NCBI RefSeq assembly: GCF_002154225.1
Contig: NZ_MTSE01000006.1
Span: 248,001-312,000 of the forward strand
Length of the DNA: 64,000 nucleotides
DNA from: Hymenobacter crusticola
GTDB taxonomy: Bacteria > Bacteroidota > Bacteroidia > Cytophagales > Hymenobacteraceae
Reading direction: 5' to 3'
The translations under genes and the position numbers were made by a program. The notes below the pieces were generated by a model, which was given only the letters and a program-made list of their open reading frames with translations, was not told where the DNA came from and did no database searches. Every line of letters begins with the position of its first letter. Position 1 is the first letter of the stretch. Of this stretch, positions 51,194-59,911 are shown one piece after another.

Positions 51194-54100
51194 TTACTGC
51201 ACATCTAGGCCCGATATGCTTAGGCCGGCGGCGTTGGTGGCGGTTAGCTTCACGCGGTAGCTGCCGGCGTTGATCATGCTGCCGGTGGAGGTGGTCAGGT
51301 AGTTCCACTTGCCGGTTTTCGAGGGGTCTAGCTCCACGAGTTCTTCCTTGATCAGGGTGCCATCGGCGTAGGCGACGGTGAGCTTGCCGGTAAGCTTCTG
51401 GGTGAGCGGGTTAGCGTAGCGGAAGGTGAGGGAGTACGTATCGGCCACCCCCACGGCGAACGTCCACTCCAAGGCGCCGCCGCTGGGTTCTTTGAAGGTG
51501 ATGCTCTCCTTCGTGTTCACCGTCTCCTTCACCATGCCGGGGCCTGATACGCGGGCTGTAGCCGGTTTGTAGCCGGTGGTAGGCTTCAGGTCGTAGGCAG
51601 GCTCAATGGTGCTGGCGCGGTTCACGACCACAATGTAGGCCAGCGGTTTCTTACCTGCCGCGCTGCCATTCGGACCTAGCTCGACGGTCGCTTTGGCTGG
51701 AAAGCGTTTACGGTACACCCGGAACAAGTGGCCGCCATTCTGAGCTAGCGCTAAGCTGGTTTTCGTATCCTCGTACTCTTTCAGCCAGGCGGGCAAGGCA
51801 GTTATTTGAGCGTCCAACCCGATGTAGACGTCGGCAGTGGTCGTCACGTCGAACGATACTCGTGGCGCGGTGGTCGTCATGGTTTTCGGCGTGCGCAGCC
51901 ACTCGGCGCCGTACAATCCAGAGGGTAGTTCGCTGAAAGCGGCTAGGTCGTCGGTGTAAGGCGACTGACCGGTATCCAGCCACGTTTGCGCCGACCACTT
52001 ACTGGCTGCTGCGGGGTCGGCCATCGTCAGCTTCCCGATGACAGCCGGTGAGCTAGGTGCAGGTTTGGCATTAGCATCGGCGGAGGCAATAGCGAGGGCA
52101 GAAATCAGCGCTTGCCCAGAAGCTACGCACGGGAAGGAAATGACGAGCTGACCGCCAGTTACGCGTGCTTTCACCGTCTTCTTCAAAGCCTGATCGTGGC
52201 CGGCTTCCTTCCAGATGTCGAGGCCGTGCAGCACCGTTTCGCCGTTGATGGCCACGTCGAATAGGCGCCAGCCGGTGCAGTCGAGGCCACCGCCGGTACC
52301 TAGCCAGGGCTCAGCGAAGTAAAGTTCTACTAGGTACTCGCCATCAGGCACGGGGAAGCTGTAGCGGAGCTTGTCGCGGCCGTAGCGGAAGTCTTGGAAC
52401 AAGGGCCAATCGGCGGTACCTAGGACAGGGTCGTGAGTGCGGCGCTGGCTGGCAAAGAACGGCGCTAGGCCGGGAAAGTCATTCGTCCACGACTCAGAAC
52501 CCCAGGTACTGGCGTCGGTGCGGGGCTGGTCGGCGAGCCAAGTGTTGCCGCTTTTGTCGACGTACGTGGGGCCGCCGCAGTTCACGCGGTAGAGGTAATT
52601 GTAGCTAGGTTGCGGCGCTGTGATGGGTTTGGCCCCGGCGAGAAACTCGCTGAAGTGCGGGGCCTGAGGCAAGTGGTGCAGCACGATGTAATCTTTGGCC
52701 ACGGCTTTGCCCTGCACGTAGCCCACGGCGTACAGCACATTATATTGAATAGCAGCGCCGTCCCACTGAAAATGCGTGCCGACACCCGCCCGCGTTTTGC
52801 GACCTAGGGAGGTGCTGTTTACGTCGTTGAACAGCTCTACTTCGTCGCAATTTGAGTACACCGTGATGCTGTCCTTTTTGCCGGGCGTGAGCCAACGGTC
52901 GGGCCAGGTGTGGGAGGCGATGTACACCATCGGCTCGGTGGCCTTGGGGGCGTAGTTGGCCCGAAACATATAGAAGGCGTCGGTGGGCTCTTCCCACGGC
53001 GTGAGCAGGCCTTTGTAGTTCACGGGGCCAATGCGGTCTAGCTCGCGCTGCCCTTCGCCGCCCTGCACCCGGCCGGGGTTGTCGTGCGAGGTGAAGATCC
53101 AGAAGAAATGCCCGGCGGTTTGGTCCTTTACTGATTCCGCCAAGCGCACTTTCGTCTCCATAATCTGCGTCATGCGGTCCTCGCTGAAAGGGCCGTTGTT
53201 GAGAATGGGTGGACCTTCGGCGTGCAGATCGAGGGTGCGCCAGGCGCCGTACTCACCTACCAGCACTTGGCGCTGCACGTCGGTGGCGTAGCTCGCGGGG
53301 TCGCCGCCGTAGGTGCCGGTCCAGTTTTGGGGCACGTCCCAATCGGTGCCTTTGCCGCCGTTGCAGGTCGTGACTTTGCGCTGGCTCGAAGCCGTGGGGT
53401 CGAGCTGCCGGATGAGGGCGGTGCATTCCTTGGCAAAATCTTCGGGCAGCGTGCTCTCGTTTTCCAAACCCCAGAGCACGATGGACGGGCTGTTGCGCCG
53501 CTCCTTGATCCAGTCGACCAGCAGGGTTTTGAAGTTGGCGCGGAAGGCGGGCGTGTCGTACCACACGTGGGCGGCAAGCTGCGGCCACCAGAGCAAACCT
53601 AGGGTGTCCCAGTTGGCTTGGTAGCGCAGGTTATGGGGCTGGTGCGCGTCGCGGAAAGCATTGAAGCCGAGCGCTTTCATCTGCTGCACCCGTGTACGGA
53701 TTTGGGCGGCGCTGAAGGCGTGGCTTTGCCCAAGCAAGTGCTCGTACTCCGCAATACCATTGATGAATACGGGCTTTCCGTTGAGCAAAAACGCTTTCTG
53801 GTTGGCAGCCGCTTTGCCGATGGGCCAGCTGATCCAACGAATGCCGTAAGGGGTGACGAGTTCATCAACCGGCTTTCCCTTCTCCACTATCCGCGTGACG
53901 AGGCGGTACAGGTACGGGTCTTCCAACGACCACAAATGCGGCTGGTTAAGCCGTGGAAATTGCTGCTTGATAGTGGTAACCACGCCCGGCCGAAGCTGCT
54001 GCTTGGTTTTCACCTCCGCTATCGTATCTCCTTTCTTGTCAATCAGTTGGCTCAATACCGTGACGGACCTAGCTTTGCTTTCGTAGTTCTTCACCTCCGT

Positions 54101-54787
54101 GGTGAGGTATAGCTGCGCCGACTTCTCCGACACCGTCGAATCGCTCCAGATGTGTACGCCGAATGGCTCCACCCGCACCGGGCTCGTCACGACGAGCTGC
54201 ACCGGCCGGAAGATGCCCATGGGCTGCGAGCCTTCCGAAAAGCCCCGCTCCTCGGAGCAGCCGCCGCACACCCATGGCAAATCCTGGATACCGGCCGGAT
54301 GGTCGGCGCGTACGGCTAGCAGGTTGGGCTTACCATCGAGGTGAATGGCCTCGTTGACATCGAGCGTGAAGGTGGTGCGGCCGCCCGCGTGAAAGCCTAC
54401 CTTTTTGCCATTCACCCACACGGTAGCGTAGGAGCCCACGCCTTCGAAAAACAGGAAGTAGCGCTGGCCGCTTTTTTCGGGCTTGACAGTGAACGTCTTG
54501 CGATACCAAGCGTAGCCGTGGCGGTTGCCGTGGCGCAGGCGGCGGTAGCCTTCGTAGGCGTCCCAGTTGTGCGGCACAGCGACGGTTTTCCAGTCTTTGT
54601 CCGAAAAGCTAGCTTGCTCGAAGCCGTTGAATGCTTGCGGGTTGTTGTCGTCGGCTACGGTGCGCCAGTCCGTTTCGAGCGGAATGGTGTGGCGAAGCGC
54701 CGACTGTGACCTAGCCGCAGTAGCAGCCAGCATCAACAGCACGAGCAACGTTAAGTGCTTGACAACAAACATGAACTGTTTAGCCAT
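51194..54787 (-). CDS. Large modular GH2 enzyme with malectin-like domain, exported
   Basis: The 1197-aa product has a signal peptide (LTLLVLLMLAATAARSQ). GH2 N-terminal, Ig-like and TIM-barrel domains follow, with acid/base Glu444 in WGLENES and probable nucleophile Glu512 in LVGEYGAW. After the barrel come a DUF4982-type Ig domain (SITVYSNCDEVELFND), a malectin-like domain at ~730-900 (YRVNCGG, DGEYLVELYFAEPWLGTGGG), a beta domain around 930-1060, and a C-terminal CBM35/CBM6-like domain (SLTFRYANP, GSYRVKLTATNAAGLSI). The specificity is unknown: beta-galactosidase, beta-glucuronidase or arabinosidase. It is the first gene leftward after GH95, separated by a hairpin repeat. Confidence 0.88.
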   Translation of the reverse strand: MAKQFMFVVKHLTLLVLLMLAATAARSQSALRHTIPLETDWRTVADDNNPQAFNGFEQASFSDKDWKTVAVPHNWDAYEGYRRLRHGNRHGYAWYRKTFTVKPEKSGQRYFLFFEGVGSYATVWVNGKKVGFHAGGRTTFTLDVNEAIHLDGKPNLLAVRADHPAGIQDLPWVCGGCSEERGFSEGSQPMGIFRPVQLVVTSPVRVEPFGVHIWSDSTVSEKSAQLYLTTEVKNYESKARSVTVLSQLIDKKGDTIAEVKTKQQLRPGVVTTIKQQFPRLNQPHLWSLEDPYLYRLVTRIVEKGKPVDELVTPYGIRWISWPIGKAAANQKAFLLNGKPVFINGIAEYEHLLGQSHAFSAAQIRTRVQQMKALGFNAFRDAHQPHNLRYQANWDTLGLLWWPQLAAHVWYDTPAFRANFKTLLVDWIKERRNSPSIVLWGLENESTLPEDFAKECTALIRQLDPTASSQRKVTTCNGGKGTDWDVPQNWTGTYGGDPASYATDVQRQVLVGEYGAWRTLDLHAEGPPILNNGPFSEDRMTQIMETKVRLAESVKDQTAGHFFWIFTSHDNPGRVQGGEGQRELDRIGPVNYKGLLTPWEEPTDAFYMFRANYAPKATEPMVYIASHTWPDRWLTPGKKDSITVYSNCDEVELFNDVNSTSLGRKTRAGVGTHFQWDGAAIQYNVLYAVGYVQGKAVAKDYIVLHHLPQAPHFSEFLAGAKPITAPQPSYNYLYRVNCGGPTYVDKSGNTWLADQPRTDASTWGSESWTNDFPGLAPFFASQRRTHDPVLGTADWPLFQDFRYGRDKLRYSFPVPDGEYLVELYFAEPWLGTGGGLDCTGWRLFDVAINGETVLHGLDIWKEAGHDQALKKTVKARVTGGQLVISFPCVASGQALISALAIASADANAKPAPSSPAVIGKLTMADPAAASKWSAQTWLDTGQSPYTDDLAAFSELPSGLYGAEWLRTPKTMTTTAPRVSFDVTTTADVYIGLDAQITALPAWLKEYEDTKTSLALAQNGGHLFRVYRKRFPAKATVELGPNGSAAGKKPLAYIVVVNRASTIEPAYDLKPTTGYKPATARVSGPGMVKETVNTKESITFKEPSGGALEWTFAVGVADTYSLTFRYANPLTQKLTGKLTVAYADGTLIKEELVELDPSKTGKWNYLTTSTGSMINAGSYRVKLTATNAAGLSISGLDVQ

Positions 54788-54815
54788 GAGGAAATATTCA
54801 CAATAAAAAAGACCG

Positions 54816-55012
54816 TGTCATGCTGCGCTTGTCGAAGCTTCGCTGCCGAAATCAGAACGATGTAGAGACGCGACACTTCGCGTCTCCGCGTTGAACGACC
54901 CGGCCTAGCGCAACCTAGGCAAACAACATCCGCAACGACAAGACGCAAAGTGTTGCGTCTCTACAATCGGTAGGCGAAGCAGTAGAGATGCTTCGGCAAG
55001 CGCAGCATGACG
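54816..55012. repeat. Nested hairpin repeat with matched GCGC variant in both outer arms
   Basis: Outer arms run from GTCATGCTGCGCTTGTCGAA (54816) to GGCAAGCGCAGCATGAC (55011). The usual CTGAGC/GCTCAG is CTGCGC/GCGCAG on both sides. The inner pair (GTAGAGACGCGACACTTCGC near 54860 and its complement ending near 54964) is well preserved. No gene lies in the gap. Confidence 0.88.
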
Positions 55013-55024
55013 GCAATGTGTGTA

Positions 55025-57844
55025 TTAAAGCGACTTCAAATCACCGTTCAGTCGGTAGGTTTTACCCTTTTGCGTCGCTAGGCTCACTTCTTTGGTGCCG
55101 TAGTGCAGCACGCAGGTGCCACCCGTTTTCGACAGAATTTCAAGTTGTTGGAGCTTGCCTTGCTGCCACTTCATAGCTAGTTCGAAGCCGCCGCGGGCGC
55201 AAAGGCCGCGAATCTCGCCGGTAGGTAGGGCGGTGGGCAGGGCAGGCAGCAGGTCGAGGTAGCCGACTTGGCTTTGCACCAGCATTTCGGCCAGGCCCGC
55301 CGCGCCACCGAAGTTGCCGTCGATCTGGAAGGGCGGGTGGGCGTCGAACAGGTTGTGGTACACGCCGCCCCGCTCGCTACCGGTGCCGGTTTCGGCAGGC
55401 GAAAGCAAGTTCTTCGCAATGAGCAAGGTATGGTCGCCGTCCTTGAACCTAGCCCACAGGTTGACCTTCCAAGCTAGGCTCCAGCCCGTGCCCTCGTCGC
55501 CGCGGTAGAGCAGCGACTGTTTGGCGGCTTTCAGCAGGTCGGGCGTGGCCCAAGTGATGTCGGTGCCGGGGAATACACCCCACAGGTGCGACACGTGCCG
55601 GTGGGTGTCCGTGGGGTCGTCTTTGTCTTCGAGCCACTCCTGTAGCTGGCCATGCTTACCAATTTGGTTTGGAGCGAGTTGGCTGGCTTTTTCTGCTAGC
55701 GTTTTCTGGAAATCAGCATCGGTGCCGAGCACTTGAGCGGCGGCGCTGCAATTCTTGAACAGCTCCCGAATAATCTGGTGGTCCATGGTAGGGCCGGCCA
55801 CGAGGCCGCCGTGCTCCGGCGAGTTCGAGGGCGTGCTGATGAGCCAGCCAGTTTTGGGGTCCTTCACCAGAAAATCCACGAAGAAGCTAGCCGCTTCCTT
55901 CATCACCGGGTACTGCTGGCGCAGAAACTCTTCGTCCTGCGTGAACTGGTAATGCTCCCAAATGTGCTGAGTCAGCCACGCCGCACCCGTCACCCAAATG
56001 CCGTGGTTGGAGGCGTTGATGGGGGCCGTGCCGCGCCACAGGTCGGTGTTGTGGTGGAGCACCCAGCCGGGGGCGTTGTAGTGGGCCTTGGCGGTGCCTT
56101 TGCCGGCTTCCGCCGCTTCATCAATCAGCCGGAACAGCGGCTCGGTGCAGGCCGAGAGGTTCAGCACCTCCGCCGGCCAGTAGTTCATCTGCAAGTTGAT
56201 GTTGGTAGTATACTTACTGCCCCACGACGGTGTAAGCGACTCGTTCCAAATGCCTTGCAGGTTGGCCGCCTGCGCGCCGGGCCGCGAACAGGAGATGAGC
56301 AGGTAGCGCCCGTACTGCATGTACAAGGCCAGCAGCGCCGGATCGGCGGTGGTGCTGAACTGCCGGATGCGCTCATCCGTGGGCAAGTTCTCGTTGGCGC
56401 TATGCCCTAGGTCGACGGTGAAGTTTTTGAAGTAGCCTTGGTACTCCCGCAGGTGCTCGGCTTTCAGCGCGTCGTACTGCTTGCCCTTGCTAGTAGCTTG
56501 TGCTTGGGCAGCTAGCTTTTCCGGGTCGGCCGATACGTCTTTGTAGCTCTTGAAGCTAGTGGCCGCCGTCAGGGTGAACGTGGCTTCGTCGGCGTTTTCC
56601 AGTTTGATCTGGTTGTTGGTCACCGTCACGTTGCCGCGCTTGGCATCCACGCGCAGGTAGCTCACGCCCCGTAGCACCCCGTCGCGCACCTGCACCGAGA
56701 GGGCTAGGGTGTGGTCGTCCACGCGGCGCGTAGTCAGCTGCTTATGCGGACTTTTAAGCACGGCGGCTAGGTTGATAGCGCCTTTTTTATCGGCCGTGAG
56801 GTGACAGATGATAGCTTGGCGGGGTGCGCTGGCGAAGTACTCGCGGGTGTAGTTGACGCCGTTGCTGGTGTAGGAAACGCGCGTGATGGCCTCGTTCAGG
56901 TCTAGCTCGCGGTGGTAGTTGGTGGGGGTTCCGGCTTGCGGAAACTGCAAGTACACGTCGCCAAACGGCTGGTAGCTAGCTTCGTAGGAAGGGGTTAGCG
57001 GCGGATTATCATCCTGAACCCAATATTGCCACGCTGGGTCGAGCGGCACGTTGGTTTCGGGGCTGCCGCCTTCGGGGTACACCACAAACACGGGCTGGTT
57101 TTCCTTCACCCCGATCAGGCCGCCTTTGTCGTAGAAGTTCAGCACCTTGATTACCAGCTGGTTCTTGCCAGCATGCAGCGCCGCGGCCGGAATGGTGTAG
57201 CGCCGTTTCTTGCTGATGCCTTCGTCGGTGCCGATCTGCGTGCCATTCACGTAGGTGTAGTCCACATCCCGAATGCGACCTAGGGCCACGGTCAGGTTTT
57301 TGCCGGCCCAGGCTGGGGGCACGTCGAACGACGTCTTCAGCCACACGACGCCATCCAGCCCTTCAAGGCCAGCGCTTTCCCAACCGTTTGGAGTCGGAAT
57401 AGCTAGGTTCTTCCAGGTGTGGCCGGGCGCTAAAGCAGCCGATACGTTCACGGTTCCCACTTTTTGCAGCCATGCGGCCTTCTGTGCCGCATACTCGCCC
57501 TCGTGGTCTTTCACGCCCATGAAGTGCTGCTCGGCTAAGGCTTCGGCCTCGGCTTGCTTACCCTCGGCCAGCAGCTGTCGAATCGGACCTAGGTACTGCG
57601 CGGCGCCTTCGCGGTAGTAGGTGCGCGGCCGCCCCGTCCAGAGCGTCGCCTCATTGAACTGAATCCGGTCTTCCGCCACGCCACCGAACACCATCCCGCC
57701 GAGCTTGCCGTTGCCGATAGGCAGGGCGTCGGTCCACTTCTCGGCGGGCTGGTTGTACTGTAGCTTTAGCTGCTGCGCCTCACTGGTGCCTAGGGTTAAG
57801 CATACTAACCCGGTGATAATGAGGACAAAGCGCAGGTTGATCAT
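55025..57844 (-). CDS. GH95 alpha-L-fucosidase/alpha-L-galactosidase with inserted jelly-roll domain, exported
   Basis: The start is placed at ATG 57844 (MINLRFVLIITGLVCLTLGT), giving 939 aa; the ATG at 57862 lies inside the upstream hairpin repeat. GH95 blocks are ALPIGNGKLGGMVFGGV (residue 40), TLWTGRPRTYY, NLQGIWNESLTPSWGSKYTT, STPSNSPEHGG with the likely acid Glu677, and HRHVSHLWG. Residues ~120-285 are an extra GH2-like sugar-binding jelly roll (WLKTSFDVPPAWAGKNLTVA ... DYTYVNGTQIG) inserted before the usual YQPFGDVYL block. GH95 inverting enzymes remove alpha-1,2-L-fucose or alpha-L-galactose; the latter caps an RG-II side chain. Specificity is not determinable here. Confidence 0.92.
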   Translation of the reverse strand: MINLRFVLIITGLVCLTLGTSEAQQLKLQYNQPAEKWTDALPIGNGKLGGMVFGGVAEDRIQFNEATLWTGRPRTYYREGAAQYLGPIRQLLAEGKQAEAEALAEQHFMGVKDHEGEYAAQKAAWLQKVGTVNVSAALAPGHTWKNLAIPTPNGWESAGLEGLDGVVWLKTSFDVPPAWAGKNLTVALGRIRDVDYTYVNGTQIGTDEGISKKRRYTIPAAALHAGKNQLVIKVLNFYDKGGLIGVKENQPVFVVYPEGGSPETNVPLDPAWQYWVQDDNPPLTPSYEASYQPFGDVYLQFPQAGTPTNYHRELDLNEAITRVSYTSNGVNYTREYFASAPRQAIICHLTADKKGAINLAAVLKSPHKQLTTRRVDDHTLALSVQVRDGVLRGVSYLRVDAKRGNVTVTNNQIKLENADEATFTLTAATSFKSYKDVSADPEKLAAQAQATSKGKQYDALKAEHLREYQGYFKNFTVDLGHSANENLPTDERIRQFSTTADPALLALYMQYGRYLLISCSRPGAQAANLQGIWNESLTPSWGSKYTTNINLQMNYWPAEVLNLSACTEPLFRLIDEAAEAGKGTAKAHYNAPGWVLHHNTDLWRGTAPINASNHGIWVTGAAWLTQHIWEHYQFTQDEEFLRQQYPVMKEAASFFVDFLVKDPKTGWLISTPSNSPEHGGLVAGPTMDHQIIRELFKNCSAAAQVLGTDADFQKTLAEKASQLAPNQIGKHGQLQEWLEDKDDPTDTHRHVSHLWGVFPGTDITWATPDLLKAAKQSLLYRGDEGTGWSLAWKVNLWARFKDGDHTLLIAKNLLSPAETGTGSERGGVYHNLFDAHPPFQIDGNFGGAAGLAEMLVQSQVGYLDLLPALPTALPTGEIRGLCARGGFELAMKWQQGKLQQLEILSKTGGTCVLHYGTKEVSLATQKGKTYRLNGDLKSL

Positions 57845-57857
57845 ACTATTGGTAATT

Positions 57858-58051
57858 GTCATGCTGAGCTGGTCGAAGCATCTCTACTACTTCGTTGTAA
57901 ACGCCAGGCTGATGTAGAGACGCGACACTTCGCGTCTCCTCGTTGCTGATGTTGTTTAGCTAGGTGATCGTGCAAAGGGGAGACGCGAAGTGTCGCGTCT
58001 CTACAATCGGTAGGCGAAGCGGGAGAGATGCTTCGACCAGCTCAGCATGAC
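57858..58051. repeat. Nested hairpin repeat (outer GTCATGCTGAGC, inner GAGACGCGA)
   Basis: Outer arms run from GTCATGCTGAGCTGGTCGAA (57858) to CGACCAGCTCAGCATGAC (58051). The TGGTCG variant is matched on both arms. The inner pair GTAGAGACGCGACACTTCGC (about 57914) pairs with its complement ending near 58004. The left outer arm begins 14 bp upstream of the GH95 start codon. Confidence 0.88.
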
Positions 58052-58074
58052 GTTCTTGAGAGTTTGCTTTTACA

Positions 58075-59664
58075 CTAATCCACTACCACTTGCTCCTTCA
58101 CCACATCCTCCTTCTTCAAGGGCGCTTTCACGTACTTGAAGTTGTTGTTGCGCAGCACCACGTTCTTGGTTTTGTCGCCGTTGAGCTTCAGGAAGGTTTC
58201 GGTGCCGGCGGCGGGAAAAGAGTTGTAGACGAACACGTCTTCGGCGTTGGTCAGGTCGATGGTGGCGGTGGCGGCTTTGGGTGCTAGGGTGCGTACGCCG
58301 TCGAGCAGCAGGGTTTTTACGTTTTCGGCGCGCACGGCGGGGCCGGTGGCGGCATTCACCTGCACGTTGTGAAACTCAATGTTTTGCGCCTGTTTCACCG
58401 TGAAGCCGGTTTTGGCATTGAGGTTCATGTTGTTGAAGGTGACGTTTTCGATGGGCATCTCTTCCAAGCCGTTCAGGTAGCCCGCTTGGTTTGTCTCGGC
58501 GGTGATGTTGCTGAAGTGGATGTTGCGGAACCTAGGGGTGCGCTCCGTGATGGGCTCGGGCTGGCTTTTGGCGTACTGCATATCCAGCACAATGGCCTGT
58601 TCGCGGATGTTTTTCATCACGATGTTGTCTACCCGGATTTCCTCCACCACGCCTCCCCTGCCGCGGGCCGTTTTGATACGGATGCCGCGGTCGGTGCCGT
58701 CGAAGATGCAGTTGGAGATAGTGATTTTCTTCACGTCGCCCGACATCTCGCTGCCGATGACCACGCCCCCGTGCCCCGAGAGCATGGTGCAGTTGGTGAT
58801 GGTGTAATTCTCGGCTGGCGCAGCCATCTTCCGGCCGGGGCCATCCTTGCCTGATTTAATGGTAATGCAGTCGTCGCCGACGCTGATGTGGCAGTTGGAA
58901 ATGTGCACGTACTTGCATGACTCCGGGTTGATGCCGTCGGTGTTTGGCGACTTCGGGTTGTTGATGGTCACGCCCGTCACCGTCACGTTCTCACAGAACT
59001 CGGGATTGACCGTCCAGAAGGGTGAGTTGCGAATGGTGATGCCTTCAATCAGCACATTCTTGCAGTACATGGGCTGGATGAATGGTGGCCGCAGGAAGGC
59101 GCGCTCCATCACTCCCGGCACATCGGGCTTCAAGCTGTTCAACACGTCCGGGTTCAGGCGTCGGAATTCCTTTTGCCACTTCGACTCGTTTTCCCGCCGC
59201 GACTTGCCCTCGGCAAACGCCCACCACTTTTTGCCCTGCCCATCAATCAGGCCGCGACCTTTAATGGTAATGTTCTCGACTTTATAGGCGTAAAACAGCG
59301 GCGAGAAGTTTATCACATCCACGCCCTCGTAGCGCGACTGCACCATGGGCAGGTAATCGTCGAAGTTGTTGCTGAAGTAGATTTCCGCCCCCGCATCAAT
59401 GTCGATGGTGATGTTGCTTTTGAGGTGAATCGGGCCGGTTTTGTACTTACCCGCCGGGAAGTACACCGTGCCGCCCCCCGCCTTTGATGCCGCGTCGATG
59501 GCTTTGGCAATGGCCTGGGTAGCTAGCTTGCTGCTGTCGCGGCGCGCGCCGTATTTCACCACATTGTAGTACTGCTGCGCAACGGAAGCCGTTGAACTTG
59601 CCAGCAAAAGCAACAAGCCGAAGGCTAGGCTTTTGAGGTTTCGGAGTATTCCGTTTTGCTTCAT
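58075..59664 (-). CDS. GH28 polygalacturonase-family enzyme, exported
   Basis: The 529-aa product has a signal peptide (FGLLLLLASSTASVAQ). The beta-helix begins YNVVKYGARRDSSKLATQAI. GH28 catalytic residues are visible: Asp243 in NTDGINPES, Asp264/Asp265 in SVGDDCITIKSG, His298 in SGHGGVVIGSE, and RIKTARGRGG. The length, with an N-terminal RDS..ATQAI block and FPAGKYKTGPIHLKSN, fits exo-type or rhamnogalacturonan-active Bacteroidota GH28. It hydrolyses galacturonic acid linkages by inversion. Which backbone (homogalacturonan, RG-I or the RG-II backbone) is not determined. Confidence 0.94.
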   Translation of the reverse strand: MKQNGILRNLKSLAFGLLLLLASSTASVAQQYYNVVKYGARRDSSKLATQAIAKAIDAASKAGGGTVYFPAGKYKTGPIHLKSNITIDIDAGAEIYFSNNFDDYLPMVQSRYEGVDVINFSPLFYAYKVENITIKGRGLIDGQGKKWWAFAEGKSRRENESKWQKEFRRLNPDVLNSLKPDVPGVMERAFLRPPFIQPMYCKNVLIEGITIRNSPFWTVNPEFCENVTVTGVTINNPKSPNTDGINPESCKYVHISNCHISVGDDCITIKSGKDGPGRKMAAPAENYTITNCTMLSGHGGVVIGSEMSGDVKKITISNCIFDGTDRGIRIKTARGRGGVVEEIRVDNIVMKNIREQAIVLDMQYAKSQPEPITERTPRFRNIHFSNITAETNQAGYLNGLEEMPIENVTFNNMNLNAKTGFTVKQAQNIEFHNVQVNAATGPAVRAENVKTLLLDGVRTLAPKAATATIDLTNAEDVFVYNSFPAAGTETFLKLNGDKTKNVVLRNNNFKYVKAPLKKEDVVKEQVVVD

Positions 59665-59707
59665 AGGGTACTTGAGGTTGAATAATGAAGTAATTAATGC
59701 AGGCGGA

Positions 59708-59890
59708 GCGCCTCACCCCCCAGCCCCCTCTCCGAGAAGGAGAGGGGGAGCCATCGTCTGAAGTGTTGGGTGAGAAGGGTTGAAGGTTGCGTTAAAAAGG
59801 TCACTTAAAACTGAGAACCTAGCACTTCTCACTTCTTGCATCAGGCTCCCCCTCTCCTTTTCGGAGAGGGGGCCGGGGGGTGAGGCGCCC
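59708..59890. repeat. C-rich inverted-repeat element, short copy, inverted relative to the 3261 copy
   Basis: The left arm 59708-59752 (GCGCCTCACCCCCCAGCCCC...) and right arm 59844-59890 are near-perfect inverted repeats around a ~91-bp centre. The right inner end reads GGAGCCTGATG on the opposite strand, resembling the left inner end (GGAGCCTGACGAC) of the 3261 and 28961 copies, so this copy appears flipped. It lies upstream of the GH28 start. Confidence 0.83.
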
Positions 59891-59911
59891 CACCTGAACG
59901 AGACGAATTAC

